A stretch of DNA of 64,000 nt from Rhizobiaceae bacterium (GCA_023953835.1 JAMLJB010000002.1:1-64000); one strand, 5' to 3'; shown: positions 16,670 through 25,650, counted from the stretch's first letter. Notes: generated from the letters alone by a model not told the origin. Translations and numbers: made by a program.

Positions 16670-18216
16670 GCGGGATACGCAAATATCACGCGCCGGTCTG
16701 GAGCGAGCCGGTCATCACCGAGATGGGCCGGGCCGGACGGCGCGGCGTTCTGCTGCCGGCGCTCGACGAGACCGTGCGGAGCGCCACGGGCGACGCGCAG
16801 TCGCTGATTCCGCCCGGAATGGGCCGCCAAACTCCTCCCGAATTGCCGGAACTGTCGGAGCCGGAAGTCCTTCACCACTATACGCGCCTGTCGCAGCAGA
16901 CGCTCGGCATGACCAGCATCAGCCTGTTCGGCACCTGCACCATGAAGTACAATCCCGCCGTCAACGAGTTGATGGCGGCACGGCCGGAACTGGCGGACCT
17001 TCATCCCTACCAGCATCCCGAAACCATGCAGGGCGTGCTTGAGATCATCCATGGGCTGGACCTGATCCTGCGCGAACTCTCCGGCATGGACCGGTTCGTC
17101 TTCCAGGCTGGCGGCGGGGCCGACGCCGCCTATCTGCATGCCTGCGTCACCCGCGCCTATCATGCCGCGCGTGGCGAACTCGAACGCCGCAACGAAGTCA
17201 TCACCACGATCCAGGCGCATCCCTGCAACGCGGCGACCGCCGCCGCCGCCGGCTTCAAGGTCGTTACGCTGATGCTTGAAGAGAACGGCTACCCGTCAGT
17301 GGATGCGCTCAAGGCGGCGGTATCGGACCGCACCGCCTGCCTGATGATCAACAATCCCGACGACATGGGCATCTACAATCCCGACATCAAGGAATGGATC
17401 GACATCGTCCATGGCGTCGGCGGGCTGTGCTTCTACGACCACGCCAATTTCAACGGGGTGATGACCAAGCTGCGCGCGCGCGAACTCGGCTTCGACGCCT
17501 GCATGTTCATGCTGCACAAGACCTTCGGCGCACCCAAGGGCGGCGGCGGCCCGGCGGTCGGGGCCTATGGTTGCAGCGAGGCGCTCGCACCGTTCCTGCC
17601 GACGCCGCTCGTCGTCGAAAAGGACGGCGCATACGATCTCGACGAGGATCGCCCGCAGAGCATCGGCAGGGTCCGCGAATTCTGGGGCAATGTCCCGCAG
17701 GTGGTGAAGGCTTATGCCTGGGCGCGCAGCATGGGCGCGGAAGGACTGGCGGAAGCGTCTGATATTTCGGTCCTCGCCAACAACTACATGGAGAAGCGGC
17801 TGCTCGCCATTCGCGGCGTGACGCGCTCGAACCCCACCATCGACAAGCGCCGCCTGGAGATGACCCGCTACAGCCTCGAGACCATGCAGCGCGAGACCGG
17901 CGTCAGCGTGATCGACGTCCAGAACCGCATGGTCGATTTCGGCATCGATGCCTTCTGGCTCAGTCACGAACCCTGGATCGTGCCGGAGCCGTTCACGCCG
18001 GAAGCGGGCGAGATGTATTCCAAGGAAGACATCGATTACTGGATCGACGTCCTCGCCCGGATTTCCGACGAGGCGTATTCCACGCCGGAGCTTGTCATTT
18101 CGGCGCCTCACAACCAGGCCATCCACAAATTGGATTCCACCGCGCTCGATGACCCCGACCGCTGGGCGACGACCTGGCGCGCCTACAAGCGAAAGGTTCT
18201 TTCAGCGCGCGGCTGA
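16666..18216 (+). CDS. GcvPB-like protein: PLP-binding glycine dehydrogenase subunit 2 homologue, divergent
   Basis: A 516-aa PLP enzyme with LPELSEPEVLHHYTRLSQQT, GTCTMKYNPAVNE, and the Schiff-base lysine in MLHKTFGAPKGGGGP (Lys285). The canonical AHGTNPASA is AHPCNAATA here, and the segment after the lysine reads GAPK instead of STPH, so the substrate pocket differs. Known P-proteins decarboxylate glycine and transfer the aminomethyl group to lipoyl-H-protein. The ATG overlaps the TGA of the gcvPA-like gene. It is followed after 56 bp by BKACE. A decarboxylase acting on another amino acid is an inference. Confidence 0.87.
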   Translation: MSGIRKYHAPVWSEPVITEMGRAGRRGVLLPALDETVRSATGDAQSLIPPGMGRQTPPELPELSEPEVLHHYTRLSQQTLGMTSISLFGTCTMKYNPAVNELMAARPELADLHPYQHPETMQGVLEIIHGLDLILRELSGMDRFVFQAGGGADAAYLHACVTRAYHAARGELERRNEVITTIQAHPCNAATAAAAGFKVVTLMLEENGYPSVDALKAAVSDRTACLMINNPDDMGIYNPDIKEWIDIVHGVGGLCFYDHANFNGVMTKLRARELGFDACMFMLHKTFGAPKGGGGPAVGAYGCSEALAPFLPTPLVVEKDGAYDLDEDRPQSIGRVREFWGNVPQVVKAYAWARSMGAEGLAEASDISVLANNYMEKRLLAIRGVTRSNPTIDKRRLEMTRYSLETMQRETGVSVIDVQNRMVDFGIDAFWLSHEPWIVPEPFTPEAGEMYSKEDIDYWIDVLARISDEAYSTPELVISAPHNQAIHKLDSTALDDPDRWATTWRAYKRKVLSARG

Positions 18217-18272
18217 AGAACGGTCTTTGAACCCATCAGGTCCTGACAACCGCGCGCGCAGGAAAACCATCC

Positions 18273-19151
18273 ATGAAAAAGACCATCCTCACCTGTGCCG
18301 TGACCGGCAACATCACGACCCGCGCCCAGCACCCCGGCCTGCCCGTGACTCCGAAGGAGATCGCCGAGGCGGCAGTTGCGGCCGGAGCGGCAGGCGCCGC
18401 CGTGGCGCACATCCATGCCCGCGACCCGAAGACGGAACGCGGCAGCATGGACGTCGAGCTGTTCCGGGAAATCGTCGACCGTATCCGCGATGCCGGATCC
18501 GACATCGTGATCAACCTGTCGACGGGCGAAGGCGGACGTTTCGTCCCCGATCTGGACGAGCCCCGGCTTGCCGGGCCGGGCACCACGCTGACGCAGCCGG
18601 AAAAACGGGTGGCGCATGTCGAGATCCTCAAACCCGAAATCTGCACGCTCGACCTCAATACGATGTATTCGGGCACCGCGGTGGTCATCAACACGCCGCG
18701 CAACGTCGAGATCATGGCGCAGCGCATCTATGCGGCCGGCGTACTGCCCGAGCTGGAACTGTTCGACACCGGCGACCTGCAACTCGCCAAACATCTCATC
18801 AAGCAAGGCGTGCTGAAGACGCCGGCGCTGATCCAGATCGTCCTCGGTGTCCGCTTTGGCGCGGCAGCCAATCCGGCCACGCTCTTCTACCTCGCTTCGC
18901 AATTGCCGCCCGACAGCATCTGGGCGGCTTTCGCCATCGGCCGCGAGGAATTTCCGCTGCTTGCGCAGGCTTTCCTGCTTGGCGGCCATGTCCGGGTGGG
19001 CATGGAAGACAACGTCCAGATCCGCCCCGGCGTATTGACGCGCGACAATGCGGAGCTGGTCGAAAAGGCGGTGATGATCGTGGAAAACCTCGGCGGCTCC
19101 ATGGCGACGCCAGACGAGGCGCGCGCCATGCTCGGGCTCAAGCCGCTCTAA
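18273..19151 (+). CDS. Beta-keto acid cleavage enzyme (BKACE, 3-keto-5-aminohexanoate cleavage family)
   Basis: A 292-aa TIM-barrel protein with TILTCAVTGN at the N-terminus and the metal motif HIHARD (His46, His48, the same numbering as in Kce), followed by INLSTGEGG. The family condenses a beta-keto acid with acetyl-CoA to give acetoacetate and a new CoA ester; members act on 3-keto-5-aminohexanoate, dehydrocarnitine and others. It ends the + strand run that starts with the beta-hydroxyacid dehydrogenase, so dehydrogenation then cleavage is a plausible order. Its 3' end is 9 bp from the end of the convergent aminotransferase gene. Confidence 0.9.
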   Translation: MKKTILTCAVTGNITTRAQHPGLPVTPKEIAEAAVAAGAAGAAVAHIHARDPKTERGSMDVELFREIVDRIRDAGSDIVINLSTGEGGRFVPDLDEPRLAGPGTTLTQPEKRVAHVEILKPEICTLDLNTMYSGTAVVINTPRNVEIMAQRIYAAGVLPELELFDTGDLQLAKHLIKQGVLKTPALIQIVLGVRFGAAANPATLFYLASQLPPDSIWAAFAIGREEFPLLAQAFLLGGHVRVGMEDNVQIRPGVLTRDNAELVEKAVMIVENLGGSMATPDEARAMLGLKPL

Positions 19152-19160
19152 AAGCCGTTC

Positions 19161-20549
19161 TCAGCCTATCAGGCCACGCTCTCTCACCATCGCCAGCGTG
19201 TCCGCCAGCGCCATGCCGAACCGCTCGACAATGTCGTCGATCTCCGCTTCCGTGACGATCAGCGGCGGCGAGAAAGCGATGGCATCGCCGGCCATGGGCC
19301 GGATGATGAGACCATGCGCCATGGCGCGGTTGGAAAGATAGGCGCCGATGGCGTCGGATGTCTCGAACGAGGCCTTGGTGGCCTTGTCGCGCACCAGTTC
19401 GATGGCCGCGATCAGGCCGATGCCTCGCACCTCGCCGACCAGAGGATGCGAGGCGAATTCGCGCAGGCGCTTCTGCATGTGGGCGCCAACGGTGCCGACC
19501 CGCGCGACGATGTCGTCCTGTTCATAGATGCGCAGCGTCTCCAGCGCGACCGCTGCGGCAACCGGATGGCCGGAATAGGTGAAACCGTGGCCGAAAGTGC
19601 CGAGCTTCTCGGACTCCCGCACCATGGCCTGGTAGATCGGTTCGCTGATCATCAGCGCCGACAGCGGCTGGTAGGCGGCCGTCACGCCCTTGGCCATGGT
19701 TATCATGTCGGGACGCAGGCCGAAGGTAGTCGATCCGAACATGGCGCCCGTGCGGCCGAAGCCGCAGATGACTTCATCGGCGATGAGCAGCACGTCGTGG
19801 CGCTTCAGCACCGCCTGGATCTTCTCCCAGTAACCTTGCGGCGGCACGATCACTCCACCCGATCCCTGCAGCGGTTCGGCAATGAACCCACCAACCGTCT
19901 CGGGACCTTCGGCGAGGATGCGCTGCTCCAGCGATTCGGCCAGGCGCGTCGAGAAAGCCTCTTCGCTCTCTCCCTCCTCCGCGAAGCGATAGTGATGCGG
20001 GCATTCGACGTGGATGATGCCGGCAAGCGGCAGGTCGAAATCGCGGTGGGCGTAAGGCAGGCCGGTCATGCTGGCCGCCAGTGCGGTCACGCCATGATAG
20101 GCCTTGAGGCGTGAAATGATCTTCTTCTTCTGCGGACGGCCAAGGGCGTTGTTATAGTACCAGACGAGCTTGGCCGCGGTATCGTTGGCCTCCGATCCCG
20201 AATTCGCGAAGAACACTTTCGACATCGGTACGGGCGCCATGGCGAGCAGCTTCTCGGCCAGCGCTATGCCCGGCTCGTGTCCCTTGTGGTGGAATTGATG
20301 ATAGAAGGGCAGCCGCTTCATCTCCGCATAGGCCGCCTCGACCAGGCGGCTTTCGGAGAAGCCGAGCGAGGCGCACCACAGGCCGGCCATGGCCTCGACA
20401 TAACGACGTCCTGCGTCATCATAGACATGCACGCCTTCGCCGCGCGTAATGACCATCGGCCCCACGGTCTCATGCGCCTTGAGGTTGGTGAACGGATGCA
20501 GGACGCTCGCCACGTCCCGAGCCGCATTCGAATTGCTTCCGATTGTCAT
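19161..20549 (-). CDS. Class III (omega) aminotransferase
   Basis: A 462-aa fold-type-I PLP enzyme with ANSGSEANDTA, the PLP-stacking YHGVTALAAS region, Asp258 in IADEVICGFGR and the Schiff-base Lys287 in MITMAKGVT. The family moves amino groups from omega-amino acids, beta-alanine, GABA, taurine or polyamines to pyruvate or 2-oxoglutarate. The ATG at 20549 has GAGGG 4-8 bp upstream. It is the third gene of a minus-strand operon with a NAD-kinase-like and a deacetylase-like gene. A clear relative is encoded at 48714-50129. Confidence 0.92.
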   Translation of the reverse strand: MTIGSNSNAARDVASVLHPFTNLKAHETVGPMVITRGEGVHVYDDAGRRYVEAMAGLWCASLGFSESRLVEAAYAEMKRLPFYHQFHHKGHEPGIALAEKLLAMAPVPMSKVFFANSGSEANDTAAKLVWYYNNALGRPQKKKIISRLKAYHGVTALAASMTGLPYAHRDFDLPLAGIIHVECPHHYRFAEEGESEEAFSTRLAESLEQRILAEGPETVGGFIAEPLQGSGGVIVPPQGYWEKIQAVLKRHDVLLIADEVICGFGRTGAMFGSTTFGLRPDMITMAKGVTAAYQPLSALMISEPIYQAMVRESEKLGTFGHGFTYSGHPVAAAVALETLRIYEQDDIVARVGTVGAHMQKRLREFASHPLVGEVRGIGLIAAIELVRDKATKASFETSDAIGAYLSNRAMAHGLIIRPMAGDAIAFSPPLIVTEAEIDDIVERFGMALADTLAMVRERGLIG

Positions 20550-20577
20550 TGGACCCTCATGTTTCGCAGGATTGGAA

Positions 20578-21498
20578 TTACCGGTGAGAGGAGAGCGGGG
20601 CCGCTTTGGCCAGCCGCGCCACATCCGCATGGGTGGCGAACCAGACGCCGGGCCGGGAGCGCATGTGCTCGATCAGGGCCTCGAGAACCCATATTCGCGA
20701 GCGATAGCCGATGATGAAGGGGTGCATCACGAGCTGGAACAGCCCTCCTTCCTCATAGGCGGCGTCGAACTCGCGGCGGAAAATCTCCAGCACCTCGGCG
20801 GGCGTGGTATAGGGCCGCGTCGCGGGATTGCGGGAAAACGACAGATAAACGGCATCGTCGCGCAGCCATTCGACCGGCACTTCGATGACGCCGGAAGGCT
20901 CCCCGTCCAACAGAAGCTCGTAGCAATCCTCGTCGGCCATCATGGACGAGTCGTAGAGCAGGCCCATCTCGCGCAAGACGGCAATCGTATAAGGGCTCAG
21001 GTCCCATTGCGCGGCGCGATGCCCGACGGGTTCCGTTCCCGACAGCGTTGCCAGCGTGTCGCGGGCCCGCATCAGCAGCGAACGCTCCTCGTCGCGTGTC
21101 AGGAGCGAGGTGTTTTCGTGGATCCAGCCGTGAATGCCGATCTCGTGGCCGTTGTCGGCAATGTTGCGCGTCTCGGCCGGATCGATGAGTGCCGTCACCG
21201 CCGGCACGAAGAACGTCGCCGGCACGCCATGCCGTTTGAGGACGCGCAATATGCGCGGCACGCCGACCCGCCGCCCGAATTCCCCCCATGCGAGGCGGCC
21301 GACCGTGCTTGCGCCGCTGCCGAATTCGGCGGTCTCGTGGTCGCAGTCGAAGGAAAGCGCGACGGCACAGCGCGCGCCGTCCTTCCAGGCTGCGGGCCTG
21401 AGCGCAGGGCCGGCACGCACGCGTTGCAGAAGGCTGCGCCAGTGCTCCTCCGGCCAGGCGTGTGGCGGCACAGCGCCATGATCGGACGGCTTGCTCAT
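20578..21498 (-). CDS. Polysaccharide deacetylase family protein (NodB/PuuE/imidase-like)
   Basis: A 306-aa NodB-fold protein with the metal motifs SFDCDHE and HGWIHE, plus AAQWDLSPYTIAVLREMG. There is no signal peptide, so it is cytoplasmic. Cytoplasmic members of this branch include allantoinase PuuE and a cyclic imide hydrolase, so hydrolysis of a cyclic amide or imide is at least as likely as sugar deacetylation. The ATG at 21498 overlaps the stop of the upstream NAD-kinase-like gene, and the aminotransferase gene follows after 28 bp. Confidence 0.85.
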   Translation of the reverse strand: MSKPSDHGAVPPHAWPEEHWRSLLQRVRAGPALRPAAWKDGARCAVALSFDCDHETAEFGSGASTVGRLAWGEFGRRVGVPRILRVLKRHGVPATFFVPAVTALIDPAETRNIADNGHEIGIHGWIHENTSLLTRDEERSLLMRARDTLATLSGTEPVGHRAAQWDLSPYTIAVLREMGLLYDSSMMADEDCYELLLDGEPSGVIEVPVEWLRDDAVYLSFSRNPATRPYTTPAEVLEIFRREFDAAYEEGGLFQLVMHPFIIGYRSRIWVLEALIEHMRSRPGVWFATHADVARLAKAAPLSSHR

Positions 21499-22619
21499 GT
21501 CGCCACCTTGCACAGGACCGCCTGATCGGGGGCGGTCTGGACCCGAATGAAGCCCGCAAGCGCGGCATCCAGTTCGCTGTCACCCGTGTCGACGAACAGG
21601 CATCCGTCTTCGAGCGCCAGAATCTTGGCAAGGCTGGATACCACCGTGACGCGGTCGCGGCCGGCACGGCGGATCACCTCGGGGCTGATCTGCTGGTTGC
21701 CGCGGCCGAACAGGAAGCCCTGGCCGCCAATGACGCCCGCAACGATGCGCGTCGGCATGCCTTCGGTCAGGGAAAGTATGGCGCCTTCGCCAAGATCGCT
21801 GCCGACCAGACGGCCATCGGCGACAGCATCGACGCCAAGCAACGTCCCGTCGATGCCGGCGTGGCGCAGTATCCTCTGCGTCGTCGTGCCGGGACCGAAA
21901 ATGTGGACGCATCCCGGCTCCAGCGTCGCGGCGATAGCGCGGCAGAGAGCGTCGAGCGCCGCTTCGTCGTCCACGTGAGCGCCGGCCTTGGCATGCTGGA
22001 CGCGGGCGCGTTCATAAGGCACCTGCGCGTAGCCGTAGAGGCGGGCTGAAACGCGATCCTCACGGTCACCATCGAGGTCCATGACCTCGGCCCGGCGCAG
22101 CCGCCGCTGTTCCCTGTCGGCGGTCAGGAACCGTCTCGTGACTTCGCCGGCATTTTCAGGCGTGGTGGCGAACACGGCTGAATGCATCTTCACGCCGGTC
22201 GGCACGCCGAGCATGGGGGTCCGGTCGCCGACCACCTCGAATATATCGCGCGCGGTCCCGTCGCCACCTGCAAACAGGATGAGATCGACACCGGAGGCAA
22301 CCATCGCGGCGGCGGCGGTGCGCGTGTCCTCGGCAACCGAACGCGGTGCGGCCCCGACGGGGACCGCTTCCATCCCGAGATCACCTGCTACCGTTTCGCC
22401 GAGGTCGCCGACCCCGGTTATCAGCCTGACATTTCCGAGCGCACCCATGCGCGCCAGTGCCCGGCGCGCGCGCATTCCGGCAATCGGCACAGCGCCCCGG
22501 CGGCGCGCCTCTGCGAGCGTCGCGGCGCCGTCGGTGCCCTTCAACCCCACCTTCCCGCCCATTCCGGCAATGGGATTGACGATGAGGCCCAGGCGAAGCT
22601 CCGTTTGAGCATTGGGCAC
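21495..22619 (-). CDS. ATP-NAD kinase family protein (diacylglycerol/NAD kinase fold)
   Basis: A protein of about 374 aa with the N-terminal LGLIVNPIAGMGGKVGLKG, the nucleotide motif FAGGDGTARDI and PTGVKMHSAVFA. These define the larger ATP-NAD kinase relatives, longer than housekeeping NadK and often found in catabolic operons (AcoX-like). The GTG at 22619 places the start just before the conserved core; a GTG at 22679 would add an unsupported leader. It is the first gene of a three-gene minus-strand operon whose promoter region contains an operator-like site. Biochemical role unknown. Confidence 0.82.
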   Translation of the reverse strand: MPNAQTELRLGLIVNPIAGMGGKVGLKGTDGAATLAEARRRGAVPIAGMRARRALARMGALGNVRLITGVGDLGETVAGDLGMEAVPVGAAPRSVAEDTRTAAAAMVASGVDLILFAGGDGTARDIFEVVGDRTPMLGVPTGVKMHSAVFATTPENAGEVTRRFLTADREQRRLRRAEVMDLDGDREDRVSARLYGYAQVPYERARVQHAKAGAHVDDEAALDALCRAIAATLEPGCVHIFGPGTTTQRILRHAGIDGTLLGVDAVADGRLVGSDLGEGAILSLTEGMPTRIVAGVIGGQGFLFGRGNQQISPEVIRRAGRDRVTVVSSLAKILALEDGCLFVDTGDSELDAALAGFIRVQTAPDQAVLCKVAT

Positions 22620-22700
22620 AGGTCTGTCCAGCCCTCTCGTCCGATCAACCACCACACACACGGCCAAGGGCCACGTCACGCTTTCTATTTACACCATTTT

Positions 22701-22734
22701 GTTCGCTATGCTAACACTTGTTCGAGAATTTTGG
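22701..22734. promoter_or_regulatory. Putative IclR operator (NAD-kinase-like operon / GST operon)
   Basis: GTTCG-CTATG-CTAAC (22701-22715), then ACTT, then GTTCG (22720-22724). The first site has one mismatch to the palindrome GTTCG-N5-CGAAC; the second is a clear left half-site at the 19-bp spacing seen elsewhere. It sits in the divergent promoter region between two operons. Confidence 0.55.
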
Positions 22735-22864
22735 GTCGGCTGGAAGCACCTTCCGCGACCCTGACCCCTCGCATCGGCCACTCGATCGGTCGAATGTGTA
22801 CGCACCATACAATCGCTGTCCACAATGCGAACGGATCTGGACACAGCAAACAGAAAGAATGGCT

Positions 22865-23587
22865 ATGATCGACTTCTACGGGATGGCAAGCCCGAACGTG
22901 ACCAAGGTGACCATTGCCCTGGAAGAGATCGGCGAACCCTACAATCTGCATCCGACCGACATCTGGAAGGGTACCCAGTTCACGCCGGAATTCAAACGGC
23001 TGAACCCCAACAGCAAGGTGCCGATCATCATCGACCGACGGGTGCCCGACGCGGAGCCTATCGTTGTGTTCGAATCGGGAGCGATCCTCCTCTATCTAGC
23101 CGAACTGTCGGGGCAATTGCTGCCCACCGACCCTGTCGGCCGCACCACCACTATCCAATGGATGATGATCCAGATGACTGGCATCGGCCCGATGTTCGGT
23201 CAGTACGTGCATTTCTCGCAATACGCGCCGAAGGACAATCACTACAGTCTCGTGCGCTATCACAACGAGGTGCTCAAGCACTACGAACTCCTCGACCGTC
23301 GCCTTGGCGAGGTCGCCTATCTCGCGGGCGACGACTATTCCATCGCCGACATCGCAACTCTTCCATGGGTCCTCAACCGCTGGACGAACCCGGAGGACCT
23401 GCATCCCGGCAAGCCCGATCCCTATCCGAATGTCGCGCGATGGGCCAGGGAACTGAAGGAGCGCCCTGCCGTCATCCGCGCGCTCGCCATCACCGATCGG
23501 TTGAGGAACGAATTGACCCGCGGACTTGAAGCAAGCCCCGACGAACAGGACCGCGTCTTCAACCGAGGCAGGTTCTCGAGGATTTAG
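22865..23587 (+). CDS. Glutathione S-transferase family protein
   Basis: A 240-aa protein with a thioredoxin-fold N-terminal domain (YGMASPNVTKVTIALEEIG, then LNPNSKVPIIID and FESGAILLYLAE) and an all-helical C-terminal domain with DYSIADIATLPWV. It resembles the YfcG/YghU-type bacterial GSTs, which act as disulfide reductases or glutathione-dependent detoxifying enzymes. I chose the ATG at 22865, with AGAAAG at a good distance; the ATG at 22859 is too close to it. It leads an operon with an Old Yellow Enzyme and an isomerase. Confidence 0.88.
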   Translation: MIDFYGMASPNVTKVTIALEEIGEPYNLHPTDIWKGTQFTPEFKRLNPNSKVPIIIDRRVPDAEPIVVFESGAILLYLAELSGQLLPTDPVGRTTTIQWMMIQMTGIGPMFGQYVHFSQYAPKDNHYSLVRYHNEVLKHYELLDRRLGEVAYLAGDDYSIADIATLPWVLNRWTNPEDLHPGKPDPYPNVARWARELKERPAVIRALAITDRLRNELTRGLEASPDEQDRVFNRGRFSRI

Positions 23588-23635
23588 AGCCCGGCGCGGG
23601 CGAACCGTCGGGGTTGAAGAATCAGGAGACCACAA

Positions 23636-24778
23636 TTGCCGATCCCAGCACTTTTTACCCCTCTCACGATCGCCGGGCTCACCCTGCGCAACCGCATCGT
23701 CCTGTCGCCGATGTGCCAGTATTATGCCGTCGACGGCGCGGTGACCGAATGGCACCTGGCCCATCATGCGCGATATGCGCTCGGCGGGCTCGGCGCAGCG
23801 CTGGTCGAGGCGACGGGGGTGACGCCCGAGGGGCGGACGACGCATGGCTGCACCGGGCTTTATTCGGACGACCAGATTCCCGGATTCGCGGAAATCGCGG
23901 CGCTCTATCGCCGGCACGGTACTTCGCCGGGTATCCAGCTCACCCATTCAGGCCGCAAGGCAAGTGCCGCCCGCCCGTGGGACGGCGCCGCTCCGCTTGA
24001 GCGCGATGGCCCCGAACCCGGCTGGGAAACGATCGCGCCAAGCGCCATTCCGGTTCGCGACGGCTGGCCCACGCCGCGCGCAATGACTTTGGCGGACATC
24101 GATCGGACGGTTCTGGATTTCCAGACCGCCGCCAGGCGCGCGCTCGCGGCCGGTTTCGACTTTGTCGAACTCCACGGCGCGCACGGCTATCTGCTTCACT
24201 CGTTCCTGTCGCCGATTTCCAACAAACGCACCGACGAGTTCGGCGGCACGCTGGCCAACCGCATGCGCTTTCCGATCATGGTGTCGCGCGCCATCCGCGA
24301 GATCTGGCCATCGGACAAGCCGCTGTTCTACCGCACCTCCGCCGTGGACAATGTGGACGGAGGTCTTTCGATCGACGATACGGTCATCTTCGCCAGGGCG
24401 CTCTCCGAGGCGGGGGTCGATGTCATGGACTGCTCGGCAGGCGGCATTGCGGGACCCATTGCTCTTGCCAAACAGACGGAGCACTATGCAGGTTTCCAGG
24501 TGCCCTATGCGGAGGCGGTGCGCGCGGGCAGCCCGATGAAGACGATGGCGGTCGGACTGATCGTGGAGCCCCGGATGGCGGAACGGATCGTCGCCAGCGG
24601 GCAGGCCGATCTCGTGGCGTTGGCGCGGGAGCTGATCGCCGATCCGAACTGGGCCTATCGCGCCGCGCGCGAACTCGGCCTCGACGATCCGCACGCCGTC
24701 CTGCCTCCGTCATACGCATTCTATCTGCGCCGCCGTCCCGTTCTCACGCCGGGCGTCGCGCCCGGTGCCGGCGCATGA
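23636..24778 (+). CDS. Old Yellow Enzyme family NADH:flavin oxidoreductase (NamA/YqjM type)
   Basis: A 380-aa FMN TIM-barrel protein with LSPMCQYYA (Cys27, the thermophilic-like OYE cysteine that tunes the flavin), QLTHSGRKAS, and the signature ELHGAHGYLLHSFLSPISN with FGG after it. These enzymes reduce activated C=C bonds of enones, maleimides or nitro compounds. The start is a TTG at 23636 preceded by CAGGAGACCACAA, a strong ribosome binding site. It lies 48 bp after the GST gene and overlaps the isomerase start by 4 bp. Confidence 0.92.
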   Translation: MPIPALFTPLTIAGLTLRNRIVLSPMCQYYAVDGAVTEWHLAHHARYALGGLGAALVEATGVTPEGRTTHGCTGLYSDDQIPGFAEIAALYRRHGTSPGIQLTHSGRKASAARPWDGAAPLERDGPEPGWETIAPSAIPVRDGWPTPRAMTLADIDRTVLDFQTAARRALAAGFDFVELHGAHGYLLHSFLSPISNKRTDEFGGTLANRMRFPIMVSRAIREIWPSDKPLFYRTSAVDNVDGGLSIDDTVIFARALSEAGVDVMDCSAGGIAGPIALAKQTEHYAGFQVPYAEAVRAGSPMKTMAVGLIVEPRMAERIVASGQADLVALARELIADPNWAYRAARELGLDDPHAVLPPSYAFYLRRRPVLTPGVAPGAGA

Positions 24779-25581
24779 GCCTGTTTTCCATCCATCTCGG
24801 CTACGTATTGGGTGCGCTGCCGTTCCCGGATCGATTCGCGCGGGCGCGCGAGCTTGGCTTCAGGGCCGTGGAGATCCCCTTCCCCTATCAGATACCGGCC
24901 GGCGACTATGCGGCCCTGCTCACGCAATACGATCTCCGGCAGATATCGATCGGTGCGCCGACCGGCGATTATCGCAAGGGTGAGACCGGGTTCGCCGTCG
25001 ATCCGGCTTTGCGGGAGGCTTTCGTGCGGTCGCTGGAGCAGGCCGCCGCCTATGCCGAGCGCATAGGATGTCCGGCGATCCACATCTTCTCCGGCTGCGC
25101 AAACCCGGACCTGCCCGCCGCCCTGACGGAGGAAACCTACTGCGAGAATCTCTCCATGGCGGCGGATTTCCTGTCGCGCCGCGGCATCGCCACACTGGTC
25201 GAGCCGATCAATTCCTCGGACTTTCCCGGCTACTATCTCGATTCGTTTCAGGAAACCCTGCGGCTGATGGCGAAGATCGGGTCGCCGGACATCCGCATCA
25301 TCTTCGACATCTATCACACCTGCATGATGGGCGAGGATCCGGCGGCCTTGCTTGTCGCCACGCACGGGCAGGTGCAGCACGTCCAGTTTGCCGACTATCC
25401 CGGCCGGCATGAGCCGGGCAGCGGCACGCTCGACATTGCGGCAATCGTGGATGTCTTGACCAAAGTCGGCTACGCGGGAAGTGCCGGTCTGGAATACATA
25501 CCGACCCGCCCGGTTGCCGAGCCGCTGGCATTGCCGCCTGCGCTTGCCGGATATGCCGGGCTGGACGGCAGCATGTCCTGA
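24775..25581 (+). CDS. TIM-barrel sugar isomerase/epimerase (hydroxypyruvate isomerase-like)
   Basis: A 268-aa xylose-isomerase-like TIM barrel with metal-ligand regions LVEPINSSDFPGYY, IIFDIYHTCMMGED and VQFADYPGRHEPGSG, arranged as in hydroxypyruvate isomerase (Hyi) and related 2-keto-4-hydroxy acid or sugar isomerases. The ATG overlaps the TGA of the Old Yellow Enzyme gene, so translation is coupled. The real substrate may be a hydroxy-keto acid made by the pathway. Convergent with the DapA-like gene. Confidence 0.85.
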   Translation: MSLFSIHLGYVLGALPFPDRFARARELGFRAVEIPFPYQIPAGDYAALLTQYDLRQISIGAPTGDYRKGETGFAVDPALREAFVRSLEQAAAYAERIGCPAIHIFSGCANPDLPAALTEETYCENLSMAADFLSRRGIATLVEPINSSDFPGYYLDSFQETLRLMAKIGSPDIRIIFDIYHTCMMGEDPAALLVATHGQVQHVQFADYPGRHEPGSGTLDIAAIVDVLTKVGYAGSAGLEYIPTRPVAEPLALPPALAGYAGLDGSMS

Positions 25582-25638
25582 TCGCCGGAACGGCGAGAAA
25601 ACGACATCTTCCGCACGAGCCGACCCTGCCGCGTCGGC
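25582..25638. terminator. Hairpins between convergent isomerase and DapA-like genes
   Basis: Two short perfect hairpins: TCGCCG-GAA-CGGCGA (25582-25596) followed by GAAAA, and GCCGAC-N8-GTCGGC (25619-25638). They fill most of the 69-bp gap between convergent stops. Neither has a strong U-run, so terminator function is only likely from position. Confidence 0.35.
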
Positions 25639-25650
25639 AGGTGTCCGATG

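Noticed and set aside
14162..19151. Ordinary glycine cleavage system
   Set aside because: Only P-protein-like subunits are present, with altered active-site motifs, and the neighbours are catabolic rather than gcvT/gcvH.
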